From positions 124,001-188,000 of the forward strand of contig NZ_FOVC01000002.1 in the NCBI RefSeq assembly GCF_900115045.1: a stretch of 64,000 nucleotides of DNA, written 5' to 3'. Below the pieces are notes generated by a model. The model saw only the letters and a program-made list of their open reading frames with translations, had not been told where the DNA came from and did no database searches. The stretch's first letter is position 1. Every line of letters starts with the position of its first letter. This stretch comes from Izhakiella capsodis. GTDB taxonomy: Bacteria; Pseudomonadota; Gammaproteobacteria; Enterobacterales; Enterobacteriaceae. A program made the translations under genes and the position numbers. Positions 9,146 through 18,615 of the stretch are shown here, in pieces.

Positions 9146-10375
9146 TTATTTCTTCTGTTGTTCCTGCCATTGCGCAAGCCTGGCAATACGCCGACGTGTT
9201 AGCTCTTCGCGTACTCCGGCGCCGCTAAATCCCGCATTGATTACCTCGCGCGCCTCAACTCCGGAAGCCACCCTCCAGGCATGGCGCAGATAGTGAGCTT
9301 GGGGGTAGGGGTGGCTCTCAAACCCGGCGCGACCACGAGCATCAGCTTCACTGGTCAGGGCAATCTGCTTAACGCGATGAGGTTTACGCCAGGCGTCAAT
9401 ACTATCGAATAAAGAGATCAGAACCGCAGCTGACTGTTTATCAATGGTGTGTACCAGGTCGTGAAATTCGGCAACCAGCTGAGAGAGATCGCGGATAGCG
9501 TTAGGTACGCGCAGCCGCTGGCAAAGTTCTTTTACCAGAAGCACTCCCGCCGGACCGTGTCCATGATGGCTGGGCCAAAGCGCCGGCTGCGTCAGGCCTT
9601 TACCGATATCATGGCACAGCGTCGCAAAGCGAATATCCACCTCCGGGCTGAGTTGAGCTGCCATTGCCAGCGCCATCAATGTGTGAACGCCGGTATCAAT
9701 TTCCGGATGCCATTTCGCCGGAGCTGGTATACCAAACAGACGATCGATTTCCGGAAACAGGATGGCCAGCGCGCCGCAGTCTCGCAGCGTCTGGAAATAA
9801 ACCTGTGGATTCGCACTGACGAGTGCATTTTCCGTCTCTTTCCATACTCGCTCGGGCGTCAGTGCATTGAGTTCGCCACTGGCAACCATCTTGCACATTA
9901 GCACAGCGGTTTCATCAGCAATGCGAAAGTTGAGATGAGCGTAGCGGGCGGCAAACCTGGCTACGCGCAGTACGCGTAGCGGATCCTCGCTAAACGCGGG
10001 TGATACGTGGCGTAGCAGGCGCAGTTGCAGATCGCGTCGGCCCTGCCAGGGGTCGTAGTAGTGGCCGGCTTCATCGCGTGCAATGGCGTTGATTGTCAGA
10101 TCGCGTCGTTGCAGGTCATGCTCTAAGGTAACATCCGGTGCACTGTAGCAAGTGAACCCGGTATAGCCGCTGCCATTTTTTCGTTCTGTGCGCGCCAGTG
10201 CATACTCTTCCTGTGTTTGTGGATGTAAAAACACCGGGAAATCGTGGCCTACCTGCTTAAAACCCTCAGCCAGCATCTGTTCTGGTGAGGCACCGACTAC
10301 AACCCAGTCCCGGTCCTTAACTGGTAGATTCAGCAGCGTATCGCGGACTGCGCCGCCGACGAGAAAGGTTTTCAC
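9146..10375 (-). CDS. cca: multifunctional CCA tRNA nucleotidyltransferase
   Basis: Adds and repairs the 3' CCA end of tRNAs. Enterobacterial forms also carry a phosphohydrolase HD domain. The 409-residue product begins with the nucleotidyltransferase motif FLVGGAVRD and the RDWVVVG catalytic aspartates. It continues with the RRDLTINA and EDPLRVLRVARFAARY motifs and the HD-domain signature CHDIGKG near residue 256. The chosen start is GTG at 10373-10375 with GGAGGA just upstream. A GTG four codons earlier is in frame but leaves no Shine-Dalgarno. It converges with uppP. Confidence 0.97.
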   Translation of the reverse strand: MKTFLVGGAVRDTLLNLPVKDRDWVVVGASPEQMLAEGFKQVGHDFPVFLHPQTQEEYALARTERKNGSGYTGFTCYSAPDVTLEHDLQRRDLTINAIARDEAGHYYDPWQGRRDLQLRLLRHVSPAFSEDPLRVLRVARFAARYAHLNFRIADETAVLMCKMVASGELNALTPERVWKETENALVSANPQVYFQTLRDCGALAILFPEIDRLFGIPAPAKWHPEIDTGVHTLMALAMAAQLSPEVDIRFATLCHDIGKGLTQPALWPSHHGHGPAGVLLVKELCQRLRVPNAIRDLSQLVAEFHDLVHTIDKQSAAVLISLFDSIDAWRKPHRVKQIALTSEADARGRAGFESHPYPQAHYLRHAWRVASGVEAREVINAGFSGAGVREELTRRRIARLAQWQEQQKK

Positions 10376-10479
10376 TAGGTCCTCCACGAAAAGAGAATGA
10401 TTATCTTACACCATGGCGACCAAGATAGAAGGGACACCGGACAGGAGGCCCCTATGTATTTCGTATAGATGGCAAAAGC

Positions 10480-11100
10480 TTAACTCATCCAGCGGTCGCT
10501 TTTCTTGCGCCGGGGGATCATATGCGGGAGTAGCAGACCCAGCAGAAGGCCGATGCCAGCTACGCCACCACCATACATGAACCACTGCATAATAATCGCA
10601 CGCTGCTTTTCATCAAGCTGAACATTCGCTGCACTGACCCTTTTTTGCGCGATAATAAGTTGCTGCCTCAACTGTGTATTTTCATTTTTCAGGCTGCTGA
10701 TAATACTGTCGCTGGTCGCCACCTTTTTCTGCATATCCGCCGTGCGCTGTTTCCAGCTGCTGTCTATGTTGGTGAGTTTATCGCTTAAATCCTTCACTTG
10801 CTGCTCAAGCTGCGGTACGCGGGTGCGCAGGCTGGGGTCCTTGCTGATCTGTGATAGCGGGATCCAGGCGATACGACCGTTTGCATCGCGAACCTGTGCG
10901 TAATGGGTGTTTTCGTTAGTTTGCAATAGTGTGACTTGTTCACCCGCGTTAACGGTCCCCGTCAATCGATACTGGTTACCGGGGCCGCTGCGCAGCCAGG
11001 TAGTGAGTTCATCGGAAACGTATCGTTTTTCTTCGGCATAGACGGATGTTGCGATGCTAACGCTCAGTAAAGTCAGGCTAATCAGGTGTGTTTTTTTCAT
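10480..11100 (-). CDS. ygiM: SH3 domain protein with C-terminal membrane anchor (YgiM)
   Basis: 206 residues, the length of E. coli YgiM (TIGR04211). A signal peptide (MKKTHLISLTLLSVSIATSVYA) is followed by a bacterial SH3 domain (YVSDELTTWLRSGPGNQYR, then GRIAWIP). A coiled coil follows (about residues 95-165). A hydrophobic helix (WFMYGGGVAGIGLLLGLLLP) precedes a short basic tail. It is probably anchored in the inner membrane with the SH3 domain in the periplasm. Its biochemical role is not established. It lies downstream of cca on the same strand order as E. coli and is divergent from ygiF. Confidence 0.93.
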   Translation of the reverse strand: MKKTHLISLTLLSVSIATSVYAEEKRYVSDELTTWLRSGPGNQYRLTGTVNAGEQVTLLQTNENTHYAQVRDANGRIAWIPLSQISKDPSLRTRVPQLEQQVKDLSDKLTNIDSSWKQRTADMQKKVATSDSIISSLKNENTQLRQQLIIAQKRVSAANVQLDEKQRAIIMQWFMYGGGVAGIGLLLGLLLPHMIPRRKKSDRWMS

Positions 11101-11390
11101 TCGATATCTTTTTAGCTAATTTCTGGAAGAAGTAACGATCCAGTCTGAAACTACTCAACATTATTCTAAATGAGAACAATCTCAGTCTCATTACGCTGGA
11201 ATGTCCGCGCGGAAAATATTCAGGGTAAAGCACTTTCCGGTGATTCTGCGTTATGTGAACGTCATCTGGATCGCGTTGCACTATCAGAATAGTTGTTTCA
11301 GCCGGATACAACGGCAAAAATGTCAGAAGAAGAGCGTTATAATCAACTCAGAAGTCAAATTTAACCGGTAATAAGCTGAATTTAAAAAAT

Positions 11391-12695
11391 ATGACCATAG
11401 AAATCGAAGTTAAGTTCATTGCCAACGATGCCGCGGTATTGAATGTACCACTCTGGCTCGCAGCCTGGCCCCATCAGCATCACGAAGGTGTAAAACTAAC
11501 CAACATATATTTTGAAACTGTCGATCATCAGCTGCGTCGTTGGGATATGGGATTGCGCATACGTGGCTTTGGCGATAGCTATGAGATGACGTTGAAGGCG
11601 AAAGGAGACAGCATTGGTGGCCTGCATCAGCGCGCGGAATATAATGTGCCTCTTAGCCAACCGAGGCTGGAGCTCTCCCTGTTCCCGGGTGATATCTGGC
11701 CGGAGAATACCGATGTAATGGCGTTACAACAGCAGCTTAATCCTCTGTTTAGCACGCATTTTGTGCGTGAAAAATGGGTCATTTCTTATCAGCAAAGCGA
11801 AATTGAAGTCGCGCTTGATCGCGGAGAGGTGGTTGCAGGCGACCTGAGTGAAGTACTGCATGAAATTGAGCTCGAGCTGAAACACGGTGAGCGTAAAGAT
11901 TTGATGGCGTTTGCCGCTGAACTGGCCCGCTATGATGGTTTACGTCTTGGTAGCCTCAGCAAGGCCGCCCGTGGCTACGCGCTGGCTCAGGGGAACCCGG
12001 AATACTCGCTTCGTCCGTTGCCACTGCTGGCGGTAAAAAATAAAGCCAGGGTTGAAGAAGGGATGCAGGCAGCACTCCAGTTGGGGCTGGCACAATGGCA
12101 ATATCACGAAGAACTCTGGTTACGCGGTGATCCTGAGGCGCTGGTGGAAATAAAAAAAGCCCTGTCACTCGTTCGGGAAGCGCTGGCGCTGTTCGGGGCG
12201 CTGGTGCCGCGTAAAGCGAGCGCCGGTCTACGTCAGCAGCTTACTGTACTGGAAAATATTCTCTGTGATACGCCGCTGACGGCCAGTGATATCTGCTTTT
12301 CTGCCGCATGGTTACAACCCCAGATAGCACTGACGGACTGGCTGGTGAGCAAACGCTGGCTGATGTTTCTTAATGAAAAAGATCGCGCAGGTTTGCAAGG
12401 ATCATTCAAACGTTTCGCCGACATTATGCTGTCGCGTATTGCCGCCAATCTGCGGGAAACCTTTGAAAATGTTCAGCAGCCAGGCCAGTACCAGGATAAG
12501 TTAATGCGTCTGCATCGTCAGCTGCTGGCGGTCCATCTACTGGGTGGTATTTACGAGGCTGAAGCCGTGCGTTGTTGGCTGGAGCGCTGGCAGCTTCTGG
12601 CGAGAACGATCGAGGTTCTCCAGCAACAGCTGCTAAAAGCCCGGTCGCGTGAGGCACTTCAACAGGCACCCTTTTGGAAGCATAGCGGCCAGTAA
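11391..12695 (+). CDS. ygiF: inorganic triphosphatase YgiF (CYTH-CHAD)
   Basis: Hydrolyses inorganic tripolyphosphate in the CYTH family. The 434-residue protein (433 in E. coli) starts with the CYTH signature EIEVKF at residues 4-9. Other tunnel residues follow (LRIRGFG and YEMTLKAKG). A C-terminal CHAD domain is rich in Arg and His and spans about residues 220-430. It sits directly upstream of glnE, 25 bases away and on the same strand, as in E. coli. Confidence 0.96.
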   Translation: MTIEIEVKFIANDAAVLNVPLWLAAWPHQHHEGVKLTNIYFETVDHQLRRWDMGLRIRGFGDSYEMTLKAKGDSIGGLHQRAEYNVPLSQPRLELSLFPGDIWPENTDVMALQQQLNPLFSTHFVREKWVISYQQSEIEVALDRGEVVAGDLSEVLHEIELELKHGERKDLMAFAAELARYDGLRLGSLSKAARGYALAQGNPEYSLRPLPLLAVKNKARVEEGMQAALQLGLAQWQYHEELWLRGDPEALVEIKKALSLVREALALFGALVPRKASAGLRQQLTVLENILCDTPLTASDICFSAAWLQPQIALTDWLVSKRWLMFLNEKDRAGLQGSFKRFADIMLSRIAANLRETFENVQQPGQYQDKLMRLHRQLLAVHLLGGIYEAEAVRCWLERWQLLARTIEVLQQQLLKARSREALQQAPFWKHSGQ

Positions 12696-12720
12696 ACAAC
12701 GTTAATTATCAGGAATCACT

Positions 12721-15591
12721 ATGTCGCCATTTTCATCCCGGCCCTTACCCGCCCGCCTGGCCCAGCACCTTCAGCAGATAAAAGATAACTGGATAACAGA
12801 GGGACCGCCGCCAGGCGACGAGACATTGGCGATATGCGCTTTCAGTGATTTTATTAACGACGGTTTACGAGCGCACCCTCAATGGTGGCAGACGCTGTGG
12901 CAGCAGCCCCCGCAGGCGGATGAATATACCGGATACAGCGCCGGGCTGGCGCAGCGACTGGCAGAAGTGCAGGATGAAAATCAGCTAATGCACGTCCTGC
13001 GGCTGTTTCGCCGCGAAAAGCTGATCCGTATTGCCTGGATGCAAACCCTGGGCACTTGCAGCACAGAGGTATCCCTGCTGCAACTCAGTATGCTGGCTGA
13101 GGCGCTAATTGCCGCAGCGCGTGACTGGTTGTACGCTGCCTGCTGCCGCGAAATGGGAACACCTTGTAACGATCGGGGTGAGCCGCAGCCACTGTTGGTG
13201 CTGGGTATGGGTAAACTGGGCGGCAATGAGCTTAACTTTTCTTCTGATATCGATTTAATTTTTACCTGGCCGGAAAATGGTATGACGCGTGGCGGCAGGC
13301 GCGAGCTGGATAATGCACAGTTTTTTACTCGCATGGGGCAGCGGCTGATCAAGGTGCTTGACCAACCCACCGCTGACGGATTCGTCTATCGTGTTGACAT
13401 GCGCTTGCGCCCGTTTGGTGACAGCGGCCCGTTGGTCATGAGTTTTGCTGCGCTGGAAGATTACTATCAGGAACAGGGACGGGACTGGGAGCGCTATGCA
13501 ATGATCAAAGCGCGTCTGATGGGGGCGCAGGATGATCCCTGGAGTGAAGAGCTGCGCAGTATGCTGCGCCCCTTCGTTTACCGGCGCTATATCGACTTCA
13601 GCGTCATTCAGTCGCTGCGCACTATGAAGAGTATGATAGCCCGTGAGGTCAGACGTCGCGGACTGGTGGGTAATATTAAGCTCGGTGCTGGCGGTATTCG
13701 CGAAATTGAGTTTATCGTGCAGGTATTTCAACTCATACGCGGTGGACGTGAACGTACGCTTCAGGGGCGTTCGCTTCTGCCGACGTTGGATGCGATTGGC
13801 GAGCTTGGCCTGTTACAGCCTTTGCAGGTAAAAAAGTTGCATGAAGCCTATCTTTACCTGCGACGCCTGGAAAATCTGCTGCAAAGTATTAACGATGAGC
13901 AGACACAGACTTTGCCAGCAGATGAACTTAACCGCATGCGGCTGGCCTGGGCGATGGAATGCACGGACTGGCAGGGACTTTGTCAGCAGCTGGAAAGTCA
14001 TATGCGTCAGGTGAGGGCGATCTTCGATGAGCTAATCGGTGATGAAGCGCCTGAAACCGACGAAACGAATGATAGTGGTGAATACGCGGGGCTCTGGCAG
14101 GATCAACTGGACGATGCCGACCTGCTGCCGTTCGTACCGCAGCTTGATAACGCCGCGCGTCTGTCGTTGCTGAACGCGATTACCACATTTCGTCAGGACA
14201 TTAACCGCCGCACTATCGGGCCGCGCGGACGCCAGGCGCTTGAACAGCTAATGCCACGCCTGCTGGCGGAGATTTGTCCGCATCAGGATGCCGCTGAAAC
14301 GCTCAATCGTCTGACGCCGCTGCTACTCAGTATTGTGAGCCGCAGCACTTATCTGGAGTTGCTGACTGAGTCTCATGGTGCCTTACGCCACCTTATCCGC
14401 CTGTGTGCCGCCTCGCCAATGATTGCCAGCCAGCTGGCACACTATCCGCTGCTGCTTGATGAGCTGCTCGATCCCTCAACTCTTTATCAGGTGACCGCGC
14501 CTGATGCCTATCGTGACGAGTTGCGGCAATATCTGCTGCGTGTACCGGTCGAAGATGAAGAGCAACAGCTGGAGGCGCTTCGGCAGTTTAAGCAGGTACA
14601 GCAACTGCGTATTGCTGCAGCAGATATAGCCGGCACATTACCGGTAATGAAAGTAAGCGATCACTTAACCTGGCTGGCTGAAGCCATTATCGATGCGGTG
14701 GTGCAGCAGGCCTGGAACACAATGGTCCAGCGTTATGGCCGACCAGAGCATTTGCAAAACGATGCAACGCGCGGGTTTGCCGTGCTGGGCTATGGCAAGT
14801 TAGGGGGCTGGGAGCTGGGCTATAGCTCAGATTTAGACCTGGTATTCCTGCACGACTGCCCGCCAGATGTGATGACTCATGGTGAGCGAGAGATTGATGG
14901 CAGGCAATTCTACCTGCGGCTGGCACAGCGGATAATGCATCTGTTCAGCACTCGAACTTCCTCGGGTATTCTGTATGAGGTGGATGCCCGGTTGCGGCCT
15001 TCCGGCGCTGCGGGCATGTTGGTAAGTACGTTCAATGCCTTCGCTGAATATCAGCGCGATGATGCCTGGACATGGGAACATCAGGCACTGGTCCGGGCGC
15101 GAATTGTGTATGGCGATGCAGCGCTTACTGCCCGTTTTAATACCATCCGGCGAGATATTCTTTGCCGCCAGCGTGATCCGGGTCAACTCAGGACTGAGGT
15201 GCGTGAGATGCGCGAAAAAATGCGCGAGCATCTGAGTAATAAGCATAAGGGGCGCTGGGATATTAAAGCTGATGCCGCTGGCATTACCGATATTGAGTTC
15301 ATCGCCCAGTTTCTGGTGTTGTGTTACGCAGCGAGTCAGCCAGAGCTGACTCGCTGGTCAGATAATGTCCGGATATTTGAACTGATGGCGCAGTATTCGC
15401 ACATGCCGGAGGATGAGTCCCGGGCGTTAATTGCCGCTTACATTACGCTCCGTGACGCTTTGCATCATCGGGCGCTGCAATCATTACCAGGACACGTTGA
15501 GCCAGACGCCTTTATTAAGCAAAAACAACAGGTCTATCGTAGCTGGCAGCGCTGGCTGTCACCTGCTAATAGAGACGGTGCCAATGAGTGA
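12721..15591 (+). CDS. glnE: bifunctional glutamine synthetase adenylyltransferase/deadenylase
   Basis: Adds AMP to, and removes it from, glutamine synthetase in response to PII and glutamine. It has 956 residues (946 in E. coli). The protein is a tandem of two nucleotidyltransferase modules. The N-terminal adenylyl-removase carries GMGKLGGNELNFSSDIDLIF near residue 161. The C-terminal adenylyltransferase carries GYGKLGGWELGYSSDLDLVF near residue 690. Each module is followed by its helical domain. It probably shares a transcript with ygiF, and hldE follows after 66 bases. Confidence 0.98.
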   Translation: MSPFSSRPLPARLAQHLQQIKDNWITEGPPPGDETLAICAFSDFINDGLRAHPQWWQTLWQQPPQADEYTGYSAGLAQRLAEVQDENQLMHVLRLFRREKLIRIAWMQTLGTCSTEVSLLQLSMLAEALIAAARDWLYAACCREMGTPCNDRGEPQPLLVLGMGKLGGNELNFSSDIDLIFTWPENGMTRGGRRELDNAQFFTRMGQRLIKVLDQPTADGFVYRVDMRLRPFGDSGPLVMSFAALEDYYQEQGRDWERYAMIKARLMGAQDDPWSEELRSMLRPFVYRRYIDFSVIQSLRTMKSMIAREVRRRGLVGNIKLGAGGIREIEFIVQVFQLIRGGRERTLQGRSLLPTLDAIGELGLLQPLQVKKLHEAYLYLRRLENLLQSINDEQTQTLPADELNRMRLAWAMECTDWQGLCQQLESHMRQVRAIFDELIGDEAPETDETNDSGEYAGLWQDQLDDADLLPFVPQLDNAARLSLLNAITTFRQDINRRTIGPRGRQALEQLMPRLLAEICPHQDAAETLNRLTPLLLSIVSRSTYLELLTESHGALRHLIRLCAASPMIASQLAHYPLLLDELLDPSTLYQVTAPDAYRDELRQYLLRVPVEDEEQQLEALRQFKQVQQLRIAAADIAGTLPVMKVSDHLTWLAEAIIDAVVQQAWNTMVQRYGRPEHLQNDATRGFAVLGYGKLGGWELGYSSDLDLVFLHDCPPDVMTHGEREIDGRQFYLRLAQRIMHLFSTRTSSGILYEVDARLRPSGAAGMLVSTFNAFAEYQRDDAWTWEHQALVRARIVYGDAALTARFNTIRRDILCRQRDPGQLRTEVREMREKMREHLSNKHKGRWDIKADAAGITDIEFIAQFLVLCYAASQPELTRWSDNVRIFELMAQYSHMPEDESRALIAAYITLRDALHHRALQSLPGHVEPDAFIKQKQQVYRSWQRWLSPANRDGANE

Positions 15592-15657
15592 TCAGCCATT
15601 GCGGGATGTATGTTATTATCCGCGCAAACTTATTCATCGTTGTCTGGAGTCTCTGGA

Positions 15658-17085
15658 ATGAAAGTTACCCTGCCCGATTTTATGAATGCGGGAGTTCTGG
15701 TGGTTGGCGATATTATGTTGGATCGCTACTGGTACGGCCTGACCAGCCGCATCTCCCCCGAGGCGCCAGTTCCGGTGGTAAAAGTTGAAACGATTGAAGA
15801 ACGCCCCGGGGGTGCCGCCAATGTGGCTATGAATATCGCAGCGCTGGGTGCCCGTTCGCGGCTGGTGGGGCTTACTGGCCCCGATGATGCTGCTAAAGTG
15901 CTGCAAAACTCTTTGACGGCGTTTAATGTCAACTGCGACTTCGTTACCGTACCCGGTCACCCCACCATTACCAAGCTGCGAATACTGTCGCGCAATCAGC
16001 AACTGATCCGGCTGGATTTTGAAGAGGGCTTTTCGGCCGTTGATCCGCAGCCGCTGCATGAGCGCATTGACCAGGCACTACCCGTCGTGGGGGCGCTGGT
16101 GCTGTCGGACTACGCAAAAGGCGCGCTGAGCAGCGTACAGAACATGATTCAGCAGGCCAGAGCCGTGGGCGTACCGGTACTGATCGACCCTAAAGGTGCG
16201 GACTTTGAACGCTATCGCGGTGCCACGCTGCTGACGCCAAATCTCGCTGAATTTGAGGCGGTTGCCGGGTGTTGTAAAACCGAAGACGAGCTGGTTGAGC
16301 GTGGCATGGCGTTGCTGAAGAAGTTTGAGCTTTCCGCCCTACTGATAACTCGCTCAGAGAACGGTATGACACTGTTGCAGCCAGAAAAAGCACCGCTGCA
16401 TCTGCCCACTCAGGCACAGGAAGTTTATGATGTCACCGGCGCGGGAGATACCGTTATCGGTGTGCTGGCCGCTGCGCTGGCAGCCGGAGATTCCTTGGAA
16501 GAGTCCTGTTTTCTGGCGAACGCCGCGGCTGGCGTAGTCGTTGGTAAACTGGGAACTTCTACAGTATCAACGGTAGAGCTGGAAAACGCTATCCGTGCTC
16601 GCCCGGAAAGCGGTTTTGGCGTAATGAGCGAAAATCAACTCAAAAAGGCGGTGGAGCAGGCGCGCCAGCGAGGCGAGAAAGTGGTGATGACAAACGGCTG
16701 CTTCGATATTCTGCACGCTGGCCACGTTTCCTATCTTGCCAATGCCCGCAAGCTTGGTGACCGCCTGATTGTCGCGGTAAACAACGATGCATCTACCCGT
16801 CGTCTGAAAGGAGAGAGCCGCCCGGTGAACCCGTTGATTAACCGTATGATTGTGCTTGGCGCACTGGAAGCGGTGGATTGGGTTGTGCCGTTTGAAGAAG
16901 ATACACCTCAGCGTCTGATTGGCAAAATATTGCCTGATATGCTCGTCAAAGGCGGGGATTATAAACCGGAGGATATCGCCGGCAGTAAAGAGGTGTGGGC
17001 GAACGGCGGTGAAGTGCGGGTGCTTAACTTCGAGGATGGTATTTCAACGACTAATATCATCAACAGTATTAAGAAAAACGTTTAA
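15658..17085 (+). CDS. hldE: bifunctional heptose-7-phosphate kinase / heptose-1-phosphate adenylyltransferase
   Basis: Carries out two steps of ADP-L-glycero-beta-D-manno-heptose synthesis for the LPS inner core. It has 475 residues. The N-terminal ribokinase-type domain has ERPGGAANVAMN and the DVTGAGDTVIG catalytic loop (about residues 1-318). The C-terminal cytidylyltransferase-type domain has TNGCFDILHAGHVSYL near residue 343. The ATG at 15658 was chosen over one 16 codons upstream because it matches the family N-terminus (MKVTLPDF) and follows GGAGTCTCTGGA. It converges with ubiK. A short GGGCGG/CCGCCC hairpin (17093-17112) lies between them. Confidence 0.98.
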   Translation: MKVTLPDFMNAGVLVVGDIMLDRYWYGLTSRISPEAPVPVVKVETIEERPGGAANVAMNIAALGARSRLVGLTGPDDAAKVLQNSLTAFNVNCDFVTVPGHPTITKLRILSRNQQLIRLDFEEGFSAVDPQPLHERIDQALPVVGALVLSDYAKGALSSVQNMIQQARAVGVPVLIDPKGADFERYRGATLLTPNLAEFEAVAGCCKTEDELVERGMALLKKFELSALLITRSENGMTLLQPEKAPLHLPTQAQEVYDVTGAGDTVIGVLAAALAAGDSLEESCFLANAAAGVVVGKLGTSTVSTVELENAIRARPESGFGVMSENQLKKAVEQARQRGEKVVMTNGCFDILHAGHVSYLANARKLGDRLIVAVNNDASTRRLKGESRPVNPLINRMIVLGALEAVDWVVPFEEDTPQRLIGKILPDMLVKGGDYKPEDIAGSKEVWANGGEVRVLNFEDGISTTNIINSIKKNV

Positions 17086-17119
17086 TCGATGTGGGCGGAC
17101 GTTGTGCCGCCCGATGTTA

Positions 17120-17404
17120 CTATTGTATATCTTCTGTTTTGATCACCGAACTGCCGCTGTTACCAGCACGGCTTTCCAGCGCTGAAACGCGCTGCTCGAG
17201 TATCGCCAGCTTCTCACGGGTGCGCAGCAGGACCTGGGTCTGTACGTCAAATTCTTCGCGATTAACTAAATCCAGTCGGGAAAGCTGCGCTTGCAGCGTC
17301 TGGCGGATCTTCTTCTCCACATCGTCGCCAAACTCGCGGATTCCTTTTGGCATAGACTCATGTACCTGGCGGGCGAGTTGTTCAATTTTTTTCGGGTCAA
17401 TCAT
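17120..17404 (-). CDS. ubiK: ubiquinone biosynthesis accessory factor UbiK (YqiC)
   Basis: Small soluble factor that interacts with UbiJ and supports aerobic ubiquinone-8 synthesis in the Ubi metabolon. The 94-residue form starts MIDPKKIEQLARQVHESMPK, identical in layout to E. coli. A C-terminal coiled coil (LRTREKLAILEQRVSALESR) drives oligomerisation in the family. An in-frame upstream ATG (17500) would add 32 residues without similarity to the family and was rejected. Confidence 0.95.
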   Translation of the reverse strand: MIDPKKIEQLARQVHESMPKGIREFGDDVEKKIRQTLQAQLSRLDLVNREEFDVQTQVLLRTREKLAILEQRVSALESRAGNSGSSVIKTEDIQ

Positions 17405-17515
17405 GGATATATCCTGTTCACGGCAATTATTTGTTAAGTGTAATCCCTGTTGGGTTATTGATAAACCTGAAAAGTGACAGAAGTTTTCGTCGGTTGGCAC
17501 GGCATTTTTTGTTCA

Positions 17516-17544
17516 TTGCGCAGGACCAGGGTTAGCGCTATAGT
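17516..17544 (+). promoter_or_regulatory. sigma-70 promoter of the FMN riboswitch/ribB transcript
   Basis: TTGCGC at 17516-17521 and TATAGT at 17539-17544 are separated by 17 bases. The -10 box lies just upstream of the first conserved riboswitch base, where the transcript would be expected to begin. Confidence 0.6.
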
Positions 17545-17551
17545 AAATTCG

Positions 17552-17700
17552 CTTATTCTCAGGGCGGGGTGAAATTCCCCACCGGCGGTAAATCAGCTTA
17601 TGCTGAAAGCCCGCGAGCGCTTCGGGTAACAGCCTGGAGGTCAGCAGATCCGGTGTAATTCCGGAGCCGACGGTTAAAGTCCGGATGGGAGAGAGTAACG
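17552..17700 (+). ncRNA. FMN riboswitch (RFN element)
   Basis: The conserved RFN segments are present in order: CTCAGGGCGGGGTGAAATTC, CCCACCGGCGGTAAAT, AGCCCGCGAGCGC, GTCAGCAGATCCGGTG, CCGGAGCCGACGG and AGTCCGGATGGGAGAGAGTA. It lies about 107 bases before the ribB start. In E. coli the same element binds flavin mononucleotide and represses ribB by transcriptional and translational means. Confidence 0.98.
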
Positions 17701-17807
17701 ATTCTTGCCGGGCGCATTGCGTCCGCTCGCCGTTATACCGTCATTCATGACGCTCCTAAGTCCGCCCTGGTTCTGGTAACCCATGTAATTTTTAAGGTTT
17801 ATTTACC

Positions 17808-18464
17808 ATGAATCAGACGCTACTTTCTGAATTTGGCACGCCGGAACAGCGTGTAGAACGTGCAATCGCAGCGCTGCATGAAGGCCGCGGTGTGATGGTG
17901 CTTGACGATGAAAATCGCGAGAATGAAGGCGACATGATCTTTGCAGCTGAGACTATGACGACTGAACAAATGGCACTGACAATCCGTCATGGTAGCGGTA
18001 TCGTTTGCCTGGTTATTCCTGAAACGCGCCGCCGTCAGCTCGATCTGCCGATGATGGTAGAAAACAATACCAGCGCTTACGGCACAGGTTTTACCGTCAC
18101 AATCGAAGCGGCTAAAGGCGTAACCACCGGCGTATCGGCAAGCGATCGTATTACGACCATTCGTGCCGCCATTGCTGATAATGCCGTGCCTGCTGATCTG
18201 CATCGCCCTGGCCATGTCTTCCCTCTGTGCGCGCGCGAAGGCGGTGTATTGGTTCGTGGTGGCCATACGGAGGCAACGCTTGATCTGGTGACCCTGGCCG
18301 GTTTCAAACCTGCCGGCGTTCTGTGCGAGCTGAGTAACGATGATGGTTCAATGGCACGCGCACCGGAATGCGTCGCTTTCGCCAGAAAGCAGCAGATGCC
18401 GGTTGTCAGCATTGAAGATCTGATTGCCTATCGTCAGGCACGTGAAACCCGCCGGGCCAGTTAA
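17808..18464 (+). CDS. ribB: 3,4-dihydroxy-2-butanone 4-phosphate synthase
   Basis: Converts ribulose 5-phosphate to the four-carbon unit of riboflavin. It has 218 residues (217 in E. coli). The acidic metal/substrate loop DDENRENEGDM lies near residue 33. RPGHVFPLCAREGGVLVRGG and HTEATLDL follow. It is single-function, with no fused GTP cyclohydrolase II domain. It is controlled by the FMN riboswitch upstream and closed by the terminator just downstream. Confidence 0.98.
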   Translation: MNQTLLSEFGTPEQRVERAIAALHEGRGVMVLDDENRENEGDMIFAAETMTTEQMALTIRHGSGIVCLVIPETRRRQLDLPMMVENNTSAYGTGFTVTIEAAKGVTTGVSASDRITTIRAAIADNAVPADLHRPGHVFPLCAREGGVLVRGGHTEATLDLVTLAGFKPAGVLCELSNDDGSMARAPECVAFARKQQMPVVSIEDLIAYRQARETRRAS

Positions 18465-18467
18465 TTG

Positions 18468-18503
18468 AAAATGCAGGTAGGATGATTCCGCCTGCATTTT
18501 TGA
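18468..18503 (+). terminator. rho-independent terminator of ribB
   Basis: A 10-bp perfect inverted repeat (AAAATGCAGG at 18468-18477, CCTGCATTTT at 18491-18500) ends in a T-run. It begins three bases after the ribB stop. Confidence 0.85.
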
Positions 18504-18615
18504 CCCTCAGTTTTTTCAAATTTTCTGATGATCTTCATCATGCTTATCTGCGTTTTTAATTTTGCGGCCAGGCGTATCGTATTTCCTATGAACTCTAGAT
18601 TCTCAGGGGGAAATC

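Noticed and set aside
17093..17112. GGGCGG/CCGCCC hairpin between hldE and ubiK as a terminator
   Set aside because: Only 6 bp of stem and no T-run on either strand; mentioned only as a possible convergent stem.
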